Source of the DNA: Actinomycetes bacterium
GTDB taxonomy: Bacteria; Actinomycetota; Acidimicrobiia; Acidimicrobiales; UBA8190
Length of the DNA: 32,853 nucleotides
NCBI GenBank assembly: GCA_021803325.1
Contig: JAJZLP010000182.1
Coordinates: 15,603 to 48,455, forward strand
Reading direction: 5' to 3'
Both the position numbers and the translations under genes were made by a program. Position 1 is the first letter of the stretch. Every line of letters begins with the position of its first letter. The notes beneath the pieces are model-generated. The model was not told the DNA's origin, ran no database searches, and saw only the letters and a program-made list of their open reading frames with translations. Of the stretch, positions 7,644 through 15,394 are shown piece by piece.

Positions 7644-8170
7644 TGGGCACGGCGGCAGCCCGCGGGGTGCGGTCCGGTGCCCGCCAAGCCCAAGGCCCGA
7701 ACGGTGGCGCGGCGGTCCGCTCCGATCGTGGCGGACCGTGTGCCAGCGAGCCGCCATGGCACAGCGCTCGTCGGGTGCGTCGGGCTCGGCGCCGCCGCGC
7801 CGAGGCCGGTTCGTCGACGGTCGAGGCGGTCATCATGGTCCCTGCTGCCATGGTCGTCATCCTCGTGGCGGTCCAGGTCTGCCTGTGGGCGGTGGCGGCC
7901 GAGACCGTCCAGTCGATCGCCGGGCGTGCGGCGGGCGTGGCTGCCGGCGTCGGTGGCACCGTCACCGCCGGGCAGCAGGCCGGTGAGGCCAGCGCCCGAT
8001 CGCTGGCCGGGCCGGTCGTCACCGACCCGGTGGTCCTGGTGGAGCCGCTCGGGCCGAATGCTGTCAGGGCGGTGGTGACCGGACAGGTCGAGAGCATCCT
8101 GCCGTGGTTGCACCCCTCCGTCAGAGCCGTGCGCGACGTCGGCGTCCAGCGCTTCCGGATCGGGCCGTGA
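7643..8170 (+). CDS. TadE-like pseudopilin
   Basis: 175 aa. After an unusually long Arg-rich leader of 56 residues comes the class III prepilin signature AEAG-SSTVEAVIMVPAAMV, with Glu at +5 relative to the predicted cut after G56, then one membrane helix (about 62-82). The remaining domain is Val/Ala/Gly-rich, as in TadE-type minor pilins. ATG 7643 overlaps the pilin stop by one base, and its own stop overlaps the next GTG. A later internal start would shorten the leader, but no start codon is obvious closer to the signal. Confidence 0.8.
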   Translation: MGTAAARGVRSGARQAQGPNGGAAVRSDRGGPCASEPPWHSARRVRRARRRRAEAGSSTVEAVIMVPAAMVVILVAVQVCLWAVAAETVQSIAGRAAGVAAGVGGTVTAGQQAGEASARSLAGPVVTDPVVLVEPLGPNAVRAVVTGQVESILPWLHPSVRAVRDVGVQRFRIGP

Positions 8171-8691
8171 CCGGGCGCCGCGGTCGACCGCAGCCGTGTG
8201 CGGCAGGTCGTGGCGGCGACCGGTCCGACGTATGGCGGATGGCCGGTTCCGACGGCGTGCGGGCAGCGGCCTTTCGGGGCCGACGGGCGGGGCAGGGCGG
8301 TAGCGTGACCGTCGAGATCGTCGTGCTGGCGCCGGTCGTGGTGGTGTTCATCCTGTTCGTCGTCGCCCTTGGCCGGTACGAGACGGTCAGGGGCCAGGTC
8401 GTCGGTGCTGCCCGCGTCGCCGCCGAGCAGGCATCGCAGGCGCCGACCCCGGTGGCGGCGGTAGCTGCGGCGAGCGCCGCCGCACCACCCATGGTCGCAG
8501 GAGACGGCCCGGCGTGCCGGAGCCTCCGCGTCACGACCCAGACCGCGGCGTTCGCCCCCGGAGGGACCGTCACCGTGGACGTCCGGTGCACGGTGACGAT
8601 GGCGGACCTCCTCGTCCCGGGACTCCCCGGCTCCATCGCGGTCGACGGGCACGTCGTCGCGCAGATCGACCACTACCGGGCAGAGGGTTGA
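8167..8691 (+). CDS. Second TadE-like pseudopilin
   Basis: 174 aa from GTG 8167, which overlaps the preceding stop (GTGA); ATG 8239 is a possible shorter start. The prepilin signature RAGQGG-SVTVEIVVLAPVVV places Glu at +5, followed by one membrane helix. Two Cys in the C-terminal domain (in GPACRSLRV and DVRCTVTM) could form a disulfide outside the cell. Its paralogue lies directly upstream, so the operon encodes two minor pilins, as Tad loci often do. Confidence 0.8.
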   Translation: MTGRRGRPQPCAAGRGGDRSDVWRMAGSDGVRAAAFRGRRAGQGGSVTVEIVVLAPVVVVFILFVVALGRYETVRGQVVGAARVAAEQASQAPTPVAAVAAASAAAPPMVAGDGPACRSLRVTTQTAAFAPGGTVTVDVRCTVTMADLLVPGLPGSIAVDGHVVAQIDHYRAEG

Positions 8692-9101
8692 CCGGTCACG
8701 GTCGCGAGGACGGAACCGTCGCCGCATTCCTGGCGGTGCTGGCCGTCGCGCTCTTCGCCTTGGCGGGACTGGTCGTGGACGGCGGCCGGGCGCTCGCTGC
8801 GCAGCAGGTGGCGGCCGCCGACGCCGAGCAGGCGGCACGTGCGGGCGCCCAAGCCGTCTCCATCTCGTCGCTCCGCCGAGGAACGGTGCAGCTCGACCCC
8901 TCGGCCGCCGAGCAGGCCGCAACATCGTTCCTCGACGGGCTCGGCGTCTCCGGTGTCGTCACCGCGCACGCTGGAAGCGTCACCGTCACCGTCGACGTGC
9001 CGGTGCCGACCACCATCCTCGGCATCGTCGGCGTCCGCACCATCACGGTTCATGCCACTGCCACCGCCGTCGACCTGCACGGCGTCACACGGGAGGACTG
9101 A
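8688..9101 (+). CDS. TadG-like Tad-domain protein (short)
   Basis: 137 aa. The N-terminus has the Tad-domain pattern REDGTVAAFLAVLAVALFAL with AGLVVDGGRALAAQQ, one membrane helix with an external remainder. Longer TadG proteins add a von Willebrand domain, which is absent. The start is TTG 8688, overlapping the previous stop (TTGA); no ATG or GTG fits before the helix. The external domain has alternating Val/Thr strands (VTVTVDVPVPTTILGIVG). It directly precedes the LysM-BTAD gene (stop 9101, start 9102). Confidence 0.78.
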   Translation: MTGHGREDGTVAAFLAVLAVALFALAGLVVDGGRALAAQQVAAADAEQAARAGAQAVSISSLRRGTVQLDPSAAEQAATSFLDGLGVSGVVTAHAGSVTVTVDVPVPTTILGIVGVRTITVHATATAVDLHGVTRED

Positions 9102-12100
9102 ATGCCTGTCATGCCCGCGGTGCGCTCCTACCGCAGCACACCGACCGCACCGGCCAGCACCGCACCGGCCAGCACCGCACCGGCCAGCACCGCACCGCTC
9201 GGTCTCCGGCTCGGGGCGATGGTGCTCACAGCCGGTCTCCTCGTCGGGGGACCCGCAGTGCTCGTCCCGGTGACCGTGCACGGACCGTGGCAGGCATTGG
9301 CTGCCGCTGCCCGCCACCCCGCCGCCGCCTTGCAGCTTGTCGGCCACCACCTCGACGGCAACGACATCGTCGACGCGCTGGCGGTCCTTGGCTGGGTGAC
9401 CTGGGGGTGGGTCGTCGCCTGTGTGGCCGTCGAGCTGTCCGGCCGGGTGCGCGGGCGGTCGCCCCGCCGGTTGCCGTGCAGTGGTTGGCTGCAGCGCGCC
9501 GTCGGCATGGCGGTCGGAGGAACGATGGCGATGCTGCCCATCGCCGGCGGTGGGCACCTCCTACTCACCGCTCGCGGCGGCGGGTCGGTCACAGCCGGCA
9601 GGACCTCTCCAGTAGCGGCAGCCGCGCCGGAGCGGTGGAACGCTGCCGAAGGCGGGGCCGGTCGTGAAGCAACCCCCTCCGTCCTGCCACGCCCGGCAGC
9701 GGCACACACTGCTGGGATCACTGGTGCCGCCGGGATCGCTGGTGCCGCCGGGATCACTGGTGCCGCCGGGATCGCTGGTGCCGCCGGGATCACTGGTACC
9801 GCCGGGATCGCTGGTGCGCCCAGGACCGCCGACGCCGCGGGTGCGTCGGACCGCGCCGTGGTGGAGACGGCCAGTGATGTGCCAGCGCCGGACCGCGCCG
9901 TGGTGGAGGCGGCCAGCCCGCCGGTGTCGCCGGGCCTGTACACCGTGAGGCCTGGTGACACCCTTTGGGGGATCGCAGGTGCCCAGTTGGGCTCGCCGCT
10001 GCGCTGGCGGGAGATCGCCGCACTCAACCATGACCGGCTCGAGCCCGGCGGGGCCCGACTTGTCGACGACCACTGGATCCAGCCCGGGTGGACGTTGCTG
10101 ATGCCGGCGGGCTCTGGTGTACCTGTGGGGTCGGGTGCACCAGTGGGCTCTGGTGCACCTGTGGGGTTGAGTGCTTCGGCGGGGTCTGGCGCGCCTGTGG
10201 GGTCTGGCGCGCCTGTGGGTTCGGGTGCTTCTCGTCCAGGCCTCGGTCCGGGTGGGTCGGCTGCCCACCATCACGCCGCAACCCCAGCACCGTCAGACGG
10301 CCCGCAGGACGCCAGCAAGCCCGAGGCTCCTGGCATCGGACCACTGCCAGTGAAGGCACTGGTGCGCGTGGCGGGCAACCCCGAGCGCAGCGCTCGCGCC
10401 GACCAGCACCGCAGTGGTGGTGGGGTCGGTCGAGTGCACGGCGTCGATCCGCTCCAGATCGTCGAATTCGGCGCGCTGGCTGCCGGGGTCGTCGTGCTCG
10501 TCGACCGGCTCCGGCGTGTGCAGCAGCGTCACCGGCCGACTGGGCTGCGGATAGCGCTTCCCGAAGCGGATCTTCGTTCGCTCGAAGGCCGGTTGCGTGT
10601 CGGGGCCGATCCCGGGCCCCAGGCCGTCGCAGCCGCCGTGCTGGCGACGTTCCGGAACGCCGCCGCACACTGGGCGCCGCGCGCTGTGGCGGTGCGGGTC
10701 GGGCCGGCGGTTGCCGAGCTCGTGTTGGCGGGTGCCCCGGCGGGTGACCCGCCACCGCCGTTCCGCTCCGGGTCCGAACCACACCGCTGGGTCGTCAACC
10801 GGGACCGAATACTGGTTGCGGCCGACCCGGTCGCCACTGCTGCGGGTGCGAACCCTGGGGCGGTTCTGGCCACCTTGGGCCGCGACGGCGACGACGTCGT
10901 GTTCGTCGATCTTGTCGCCGCTCGATCGCTCGGCATCGACGACGAGCGAGGCCCATCCATCTTGTTTGCGCTCGCCATCGAGCTGGCCACCAGCCCGTAC
11001 GTTGGTGACCTGGAGCTCGTTCTCGCTGGCTGCCCCGAGAGCTTCTACGCCTTCGACCGGGTGCGACGCGTGGACCGGCTGGCCCGTGCGTGTGCCATCG
11101 CGGAGCAGCGGGTGGCCGAGCAGCGCGCTGAGTGGCTTCGCACCGTGGGGCAGCGCCAGCGGCCGGCTGGGCCCAGCACCTCCGGAGCCGGTCCAGCACC
11201 GGAACGGTCCGACGATCCGGGCATGTCGGAGCGCTACCGATGGCCTTCTGGCGATGAGGGCGACCGGTGGGGCAGCACAGTGGTGTGCGTCGCCACGCCC
11301 CCGGACGAGTCCGAGGCGCCGCTGCTCCAGCACCTGGTGGAGCTGGCCGACGCCAGCGACGGCGCCGTCGCTGTCGTCGCCGGGTGGCCGGCTGGTGTCA
11401 CGGCGTGGACCGCCTGCGCCCGCGGCGGCCGGCTGCAGCTCCAGTGCGCCGGTGCGCCGCCGGACCGGGTTGCCGCCACCGTCACGCCCCAGACGGTCGG
11501 CATCGCGGCGGCAGTCGGTATCGGCGACCTCGTCCGTGTGGCGACCACCCTGCACCCTGTGCCGCCACAGCCGGCTCCCGGGCGCGGCCTGGATCCCTGT
11601 GCCGGTACGGGCGAAGGCTGGGACCGCCCCGCACCGGACCGTGATCTCGGTCCGGGTGTTCCTGCGCCGGGTGTTCCTGCGCTGGGTGTTCCTGCGCTGG
11701 GTGTTCCCGCGCCGGGTGCTCCCGCCGTTGCTGAAGCCGTCGCCGGAGCGGTGCCGCAGGTCGACGGGACCTCCGAGGACGCGTCGAGCTGCGCTGACGG
11801 AGCGATCCCTGGTGGCCCGATCGGGCGTGACGGCGTGGCCCCCGCACACCCGATCGGGCGTGCCGGTCCGGCCGGCGGCAGCGTCGCCGGTGACACGAGC
11901 GGCGCCCGAGTGGAGGTGCGGGTGCTGGGGCCGATCGAGGTCGCCGGAGCGGAGCGGCCCTTCGTCCGGGCATGGTCCCTCGATCTCGTCGCCTACCTGG
12001 CACTGCATCCCTCCGGGGCGGCGACCGACCAGTGGGCGACCGCGTTGTGGCCCGACCGGCTCATGGCCCCGGCGAGCCTGCACTCCACCGCGTCGGCGGC

Positions 12101-12632
12101 GCGCCGCGCACTGGGCAGCGACGAGCACGGAGCCGACTACCTCCCACGCTCGCACGGCCGGTTGTGTCTCGCCTCCACCGTCACGACGGACTGGCAGCGC
12201 CTGCAGGAAGGCGCCTCGACAGCGGACCCGACTGTCTGGCATGCCTGCCTCGGGCTCGTCCGGGGCCGGCCACTCGACGGGCTTCGAGCGGTCGACTGGG
12301 CCGTGCTCGAGGGCATACTGCCGAACATCGAGTCCACTGTCGTCGACCTCGCGCACCGGCTGGCCGAATCCTGCCTGGCCGTCGGCGACGCCGAAGGCGC
12401 CCGGTGGGCGGCCCGCCAGGGGCTGCTTGTCAGCCCCTACGACGAGCGTCTCTATCGGGCGTTGCTACGCGCCGCCGACCTCGCCGGCAACCCAGCCGGC
12501 GTCGAGGCAGCCATGGCGGAGCTCGTCCGGCTGGTCGCCGAGGATGTCGAGCCCTACGACGCGGTCCACCCCGAGACGCTCGAGCTCTACCGGGCCCTGT
12601 CACGCCGGGGGGAGCGGGCCGCACCGCGCTGA
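9102..12632 (+). CDS. Membrane protein with LysM domain and C-terminal BTAD/SARP-type regulatory domain
   Basis: 1176 aa, last gene of the pilus operon. Layout: a repeat-coded N-terminus; membrane segments at about 33-55, 88-110 and 128-150; a low-complexity GITGAA/GIAGAA region; a LysM domain (about 278-330, LYTVRPGDTLWGIAG to DDHWIQPGWTLLMPAG), which in the family binds peptidoglycan; a fourth hydrophobic segment near 449-466; a large middle region; and at about 937-1170 a winged-helix plus bacterial transcriptional activation domain (EVRVLGPIEVAG, WSLDLVAYLALHPSG). BTAD modules are normally in soluble SARP regulators. Joining one to LysM and membrane helices suggests that wall or pilus status is read at the membrane; that is inference. 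ATG 9102 follows the TadG stop directly. Several 15- and 18-bp coding repeats expand the linkers. Confidence 0.85.
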   Translation: MPVMPAVRSYRSTPTAPASTAPASTAPASTAPLGLRLGAMVLTAGLLVGGPAVLVPVTVHGPWQALAAAARHPAAALQLVGHHLDGNDIVDALAVLGWVTWGWVVACVAVELSGRVRGRSPRRLPCSGWLQRAVGMAVGGTMAMLPIAGGGHLLLTARGGGSVTAGRTSPVAAAAPERWNAAEGGAGREATPSVLPRPAAAHTAGITGAAGIAGAAGITGAAGIAGAAGITGTAGIAGAPRTADAAGASDRAVVETASDVPAPDRAVVEAASPPVSPGLYTVRPGDTLWGIAGAQLGSPLRWREIAALNHDRLEPGGARLVDDHWIQPGWTLLMPAGSGVPVGSGAPVGSGAPVGLSASAGSGAPVGSGAPVGSGASRPGLGPGGSAAHHHAATPAPSDGPQDASKPEAPGIGPLPVKALVRVAGNPERSARADQHRSGGGVGRVHGVDPLQIVEFGALAAGVVVLVDRLRRVQQRHRPTGLRIALPEADLRSLEGRLRVGADPGPQAVAAAVLATFRNAAAHWAPRAVAVRVGPAVAELVLAGAPAGDPPPPFRSGSEPHRWVVNRDRILVAADPVATAAGANPGAVLATLGRDGDDVVFVDLVAARSLGIDDERGPSILFALAIELATSPYVGDLELVLAGCPESFYAFDRVRRVDRLARACAIAEQRVAEQRAEWLRTVGQRQRPAGPSTSGAGPAPERSDDPGMSERYRWPSGDEGDRWGSTVVCVATPPDESEAPLLQHLVELADASDGAVAVVAGWPAGVTAWTACARGGRLQLQCAGAPPDRVAATVTPQTVGIAAAVGIGDLVRVATTLHPVPPQPAPGRGLDPCAGTGEGWDRPAPDRDLGPGVPAPGVPALGVPALGVPAPGAPAVAEAVAGAVPQVDGTSEDASSCADGAIPGGPIGRDGVAPAHPIGRAGPAGGSVAGDTSGARVEVRVLGPIEVAGAERPFVRAWSLDLVAYLALHPSGAATDQWATALWPDRLMAPASLHSTASAARRALGSDEHGADYLPRSHGRLCLASTVTTDWQRLQEGASTADPTVWHACLGLVRGRPLDGLRAVDWAVLEGILPNIESTVVDLAHRLAESCLAVGDAEGARWAARQGLLVSPYDERLYRALLRAADLAGNPAGVEAAMAELVRLVAEDVEPYDAVHPETLELYRALSRRGERAAPR
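9144..9200 (+). repeat. 15-bp coding repeat (T-A-P-A-S units)
   Basis: Three full units of ACCGCACCGGCCAGC start at 9144, 9159 and 9174, with a partial fourth from 9189. They encode the N-terminal Thr-Ala-Pro-Ala-Ser repeats of the LysM-BTAD protein. Confidence 0.9.
9714..9821 (+). repeat. 18-bp coding repeat (G-I-T/A-G-A-A units)
   Basis: Six units of GGGATCRCTGGTGCCGCC start every 18 bp from 9714, alternating A and G at position 7. They encode a Gly/Ile/Ala linker between the third membrane segment and LysM. The alternating variants suggest growth in 36-bp steps. Confidence 0.9.
10114..10224 (+). repeat. Degenerate coding repeat (G-S-G-A-P-V units)
   Basis: Repeated GGGTCTGGTGCACCTGTG-like units just after the LysM domain encode Gly-Ser-Gly-Ala-Pro-Val. 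The copies have drifted more than those of the other arrays. Confidence 0.8.
11654..11726 (+). repeat. 15-bp coding repeat (G-V-P-A-P/L units)
   Basis: Units of GGGTGTTCCTGCGCY start at 11654, 11669, 11684, 11699 and 11714. They form a Pro-rich linker before the BTAD region. The core GGTGTTCCTG also occurs in the intergenic array at 14383-14454. Confidence 0.85.
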
Positions 12633-12663
12633 GCTCCGGCGGCTGCCGGCGCCAGCACGGCCA

Positions 12664-12681
12664 GGCCCGCCGGGGCCCTTT
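12664..12681 (+). terminator. Weak hairpin after the LysM-BTAD gene
   Basis: GGCCC (12664-12668), a 4-nt loop and GGGCC (12673-12677) are followed by CTTT. It lies 32 nt after the stop of the pilus operon, where a terminator would be expected, but the stem is short and the T run minimal. Confidence 0.3.
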
Positions 12682-12884
12682 CGATCAGCGTGGGTTCTAC
12701 GAAGCGCGTTCACCAAGCTGGGAGGCCGGCTGCGTGCCCGAGAACACCCGCTCCGAGCGAAGGAGGGCCGAGGCAAGCAGCGCGGGCCTAGATGTTCCGC
12801 TGCGGTCAGGCCGAGGCCGGCGCGTCCGAGCAATGTCCTGGGGATGTGGGGGGGCCGATCCCCGTGCTCCAGGCGGTCGGCTCG

Positions 12885-13030
12885 GTCGCCGGCAAGGTCG
12901 TAGGCGAGGTGGCGCCGTCACGGTCGCCGGGTCGGTCGCCGGGTCGGTCGCCGGGTCGGTCGCCGGGTCGGTCGCCGGCAAGGTCGCCGGCGAGGTGGCC
13001 GGCGAGGTGGCCGGCGAGGTGGCGTCGGCA
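12885..13030 (+). repeat. 12-bp tandem array upstream of ssb
   Basis: Twelve-bp units of the GTCGCCGGGTCG / GTGGCCGGCGAG type run from 12885, interrupted around 12909-12922 and then regular from 12923 to 13030 (nine units). Neighbouring units are identical, so the array looks recently expanded. It ends about 50 nt before the ssb start and may lie in its promoter or leader. Confidence 0.9.
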
Positions 13031-13078
13031 TGGTGGGACACCCCGCCGGTCGGGGCCACACGAGGAGGAGCAGCGCCG

Positions 13079-13519
13079 ATGAGCAACACCACGACGGTGT
13101 CGGGAAACCTGACACGGGACCCGGAGATCCGCTACACGCGCGAGGGCCAGGCCAACGCGACCTTCGGCCTGGCGGTCAACCGCCGGTGGCAGGTGCGCGG
13201 CAGCGACGAATGGGAGGAGGCGACGTCGTTCTTCGACGTCGTGTGCTGGCGGGACCTCGCCGAGAACGCGGCGCTCAGCCTGGTGAAGGGCAGCCGGGTC
13301 ATCGTGACGGGGCGGCTCGAGCAGCACGTCTGGGAGACCGATGCCGGTGAGCGCCGCAGCCGCGTGGAGATCGTCGCCGATGACCTCGGTCCGTCGCTGC
13401 GGTTCGCCACGGCCGAGGTCTCGCGGCCGGAGCGCCAGCCGGCCGAGGACGAGGAATCGTCGAATGCGGGGCGATCCGACCACTCCGCCGCGGAGCGCGC
13501 CGCCCGCGCCGGCGCGTGA
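13079..13519 (+). CDS. ssb: Single-stranded DNA-binding protein without the acidic C-terminal tip
   Basis: 146 aa. The OB fold occupies about residues 1-112: TTTVSGNLTRDPEIRYT, a strand with ATFGLAVNRRW, then TSFFDVVCWRDLAENAA, GSRVIVTGRLEQHVWETD and RVEIVADDLGPSLRFA, all typical of bacterial SSB. The C-terminal tail is short and ends in AARAGA. It lacks the acidic DDDIPF-type tip that recruits repair and replication partners, so it resembles paralogous SsbB-type proteins rather than the main replicative SSB. There is no rpsF/rpsR neighbourhood, which also fits a second copy. The start ATG 13079 has a GAGGAGGAG stretch a few nt upstream. The stop overlaps the next gene (GTGA). Confidence 0.93.
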   Translation: MSNTTTVSGNLTRDPEIRYTREGQANATFGLAVNRRWQVRGSDEWEEATSFFDVVCWRDLAENAALSLVKGSRVIVTGRLEQHVWETDAGERRSRVEIVADDLGPSLRFATAEVSRPERQPAEDEESSNAGRSDHSAAERAARAGA

Positions 13520-13902
13520 ACCGGTCGTGCGCCGGGTCCCGGGTGATCTTCGCCCCGGACCCGGCCATGGCCGGTGTGCCGACGTCCCCGCCGGGCTCGA
13601 CTGCCTGCCGAGCCGAACCGGTTCGCTTCGGGCCGGCGGTGGTGCTGACCAAGAGCGAGGTGTTCGATCTCTGTGACCTGCTCGGCCGGGCCGGTGGCCA
13701 GGCGTGGACGGCGGGCGACCATGAGCTGGCTGTCGCCGCCGGCGGATGGGTCGGCGAGCTCGAGGACCGGCTGACCGTCCCACCCTCCCCGCCAGGGGAA
13801 CAGACGTGGGGTGGTACCGCTGCCGGTACCGGCTGGGGAGGCGCGGGTGCGGTCAGTCCGGGTGCTGTAGGTCCGGGTCGAACTCGAGCGACAGCGAGTT
13901 GA
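13516..13902 (+). CDS. Hypothetical protein coupled to ssb
   Basis: 128 aa from GTG 13516, which overlaps the ssb stop. I do not recognise the family. The central part, [20 protein letters not shown] through [18 protein letters not shown], reads as a compact helical domain, while both ends are low-complexity. The last 50 bases overlap the 3' end of msrB on the opposite strand. Coupling to ssb suggests co-expression; the function is unknown. Confidence 0.5.
   Translation: MNRSCAGSRVIFAPDPAMAGVPTSPPGSTACRAEPVRFGPAVVLTKSEVFDLCDLLGRAGGQAWTAGDHELAVAAGGWVGELEDRLTVPPSPPGEQTWGGTAAGTGWGGAGAVSPGAVGPGRTRATAS
13813..13830. terminator. Small hairpin near the convergent gene ends
   Basis: GGTACCG (13813-13819), CTGC loop, CGGTACC (13824-13830) form a perfect 7-bp stem close to where ssb/hypothetical and msrB converge. 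There is no T run and it lies inside the hypothetical gene, so the terminator role is a guess. Confidence 0.25.
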
Positions 13903-14326
13903 TGCAGTAGCGCATGCCAGTCGGACGCGGCCCGTCGGGAAATACGTGCCCCAAGTGCCCGCCGCAGCCTGTGCAGGTGATCTCCGTGCGTCGCATGCCG
14001 AACGAACGGTCCTGGTGCTCGGTGATCACCCCGTCGGCGACCGCCCGGGTAAAGCTGGGCCACCCCGACCCCGACTCGAACTTGTCGTCCGTCCGGAACA
14101 GGGCGGTGCCACAGCCTGCGCAGCGGAACAGCCCCGGGTCGTGCACGTCGAGCAGCGCGCCGGACCACGCTGGCTCGGTGCCCTTCTCGCGCAGCACGTG
14201 AAAGCGGTCCGGCGATAGCCTGGCCCGCCATTCCTCGTCGGAGGTGGGCATCGGCGTGCCGGTGGGCTCGCTGGTGGGTGTGCCGGTCGTACCGGCGGTG
14301 ATCGGAGTAGTGCGGTCGGTGGACAT
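13853..14326 (-). CDS. msrB: Peptide-methionine (R)-S-oxide reductase MsrB
   Basis: 157 aa. Reduces the R epimer of methionine sulfoxide in oxidised proteins, with thioredoxin as the usual electron donor. Two zinc-binding CxxC pairs (CAGCGTALF and [12 protein letters not shown]), the substrate segment ESGSGWPSF and the catalytic Cys in [11 protein letters not shown] are all present. The first 30 residues are a Thr/Pro-rich extension. ATG 14326 has GGAGGGAACG directly upstream. A thioredoxin that could serve it is encoded at 21975-22340. The 3' end overlaps the convergent small gene. Confidence 0.95.
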   Translation of the reverse strand: MSTDRTTPITAGTTGTPTSEPTGTPMPTSDEEWRARLSPDRFHVLREKGTEPAWSGALLDVHDPGLFRCAGCGTALFRTDDKFESGSGWPSFTRAVADGVITEHQDRSFGMRRTEITCTGCGGHLGHVFPDGPRPTGMRYCINSLSLEFDPDLQHPD

Positions 14327-14382
14327 CGTTCCCTCCACGGTCAGAACGTCCTGACAGACCCAACCGCGGCACCCGCGCCGTT

Positions 14383-14454
14383 GTTCCTGCTCCGTTGGGT
14401 GTTCCTGCTCCGTTGGGTGTTCCTGCCCCGTTGGGTGTTCCTGCCCCGTTGCGC
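14383..14454 (-). repeat. 18-bp tandem repeat, four copies, between tetR and msrB
   Basis: Units of GTTCCTGCTCCGTTGGGT (plus-strand reading) start at 14383, 14401, 14419 and 14437; two carry a T-to-C change. The array fills the gap between the TetR gene stop and the msrB start region. Confidence 0.9.
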
Positions 14455-14463
14455 GTCGGTCCG

Positions 14464-15351
14464 TTACTGGTGGCGCACTGCTTTCGGCTGGTCGTTGCCG
14501 GCGCAGTCGAGTCCGGCGCAGTCGCTCCCGGTGTGGTCGAGCCCGACGATGCCGCTCACGCCGTGGCGTACGGCATGCAGCGCCGCTCGGAGCTGCGGTC
14601 CCAAGGGTCTGTCGGGCTGCAGGACCCAGCCGTCGAGCGTGGCGCTCAGCGCTCCGAAGGCGACTGCGGTGAGCAGCCTGGCGACGGCGACGGTGCAGGT
14701 GCCGGGGGAGCGGGCCGTCATCATCTTCACCAGCTCGTCCTGGAACATCCGGTATTGCTGCAGGCTGGCGCCGAACAGCGCCGGAGAGGAGCGCAACTGC
14801 TGGTACACCCACAGGTGCTCGCGCTCGTAGCCGGGGTCGCCGGCCACGCTCAGCAGCGCCTGGCACAGGGCGGTGAACTCGTCCTCGGATGGCGGGCGAC
14901 TGGCGAATGCGGCTGCCACATCCTCCAAGCGGGAACGGATCCCCTCGAACACGAGCGTGTCTTTGTTGTGGAAGTAGCGGAAGAACGTGCGGGGGGACAC
15001 GTCGACCTCGGCGCAGATGTCCTCGACGGTCACCGCGTCGAAGCCACGCGACTCGAACAGCCGGCCGGCAACGGCCCTGATCTGCGCGCGCGTGCGGGCT
15101 TGCTTGCGTTCACGGAGCCCGGCTGGTTCGGGGACGTCGGCGTGCCGGGTGGTTTCGGTCTGCGATGGTGGCGTGCGGTGATCGGCGTGCCCGGTGGCTT
15201 CGGTCTGCGATGGTGGTGTGCCGAGCTCGGCTGGTTCGGTCAGGCTGCCAGCTGCGGCCTGTGTCGACGGCTCGCCATGGTCGGTCGGTTCCGACGGCCG
15301 GGGCCAGCTCTCCAACGGGTGTGCCCGGTGCATGCTGGTCTGTCGGCTCAC
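14464..15351 (-). CDS. TetR/AcrR-family regulator with a long N-terminal extension
   Basis: 295 aa from GTG 15351 (AGGGGA upstream); ATG 15333 is an alternative. The DNA-binding domain is at about 84-135: [20 protein letters not shown], then [21 protein letters not shown]. The ligand-binding part follows. About 80 residues of Pro/Thr/His-rich, partly repeated sequence ([17 protein letters not shown] units) precede the HTH, where family members usually have fewer than 20. It lies 43 nt downstream of the exporter on the same strand, so it probably represses its own operon through the TGACA-N12-TGTCA site at 17045-17066. Confidence 0.88.
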   Translation of the reverse strand: MSRQTSMHRAHPLESWPRPSEPTDHGEPSTQAAAGSLTEPAELGTPPSQTEATGHADHRTPPSQTETTRHADVPEPAGLRERKQARTRAQIRAVAGRLFESRGFDAVTVEDICAEVDVSPRTFFRYFHNKDTLVFEGIRSRLEDVAAAFASRPPSEDEFTALCQALLSVAGDPGYEREHLWVYQQLRSSPALFGASLQQYRMFQDELVKMMTARSPGTCTVAVARLLTAVAFGALSATLDGWVLQPDRPLGPQLRAALHAVRHGVSGIVGLDHTGSDCAGLDCAGNDQPKAVRHQ

Positions 15352-15394
15352 GTGGCGGTTCCCCTTCTCCTGGCCCCTTCCCCTTCCCGGCACG

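Larger units (their letters stand above)
12633..13078. other. Intergenic region between the pilus operon and ssb
   Basis: No supported gene lies in these 446 bases. The stretch holds a weak terminator-like hairpin near its start and a 12-bp array (12885-13030) near its end. The ssb frame is open across the whole region, but the strong ribosome binding site at ssb argues against an N-terminal extension. Confidence 0.6.

Noticed and set aside
11972..13078. Long N-terminal extension of ssb
   Set aside because: The frame is open because the LysM-BTAD gene and the 12-bp array have no stops in it, but ssb has a strong ribosome binding site at ATG 13079 and the OB fold starts there.
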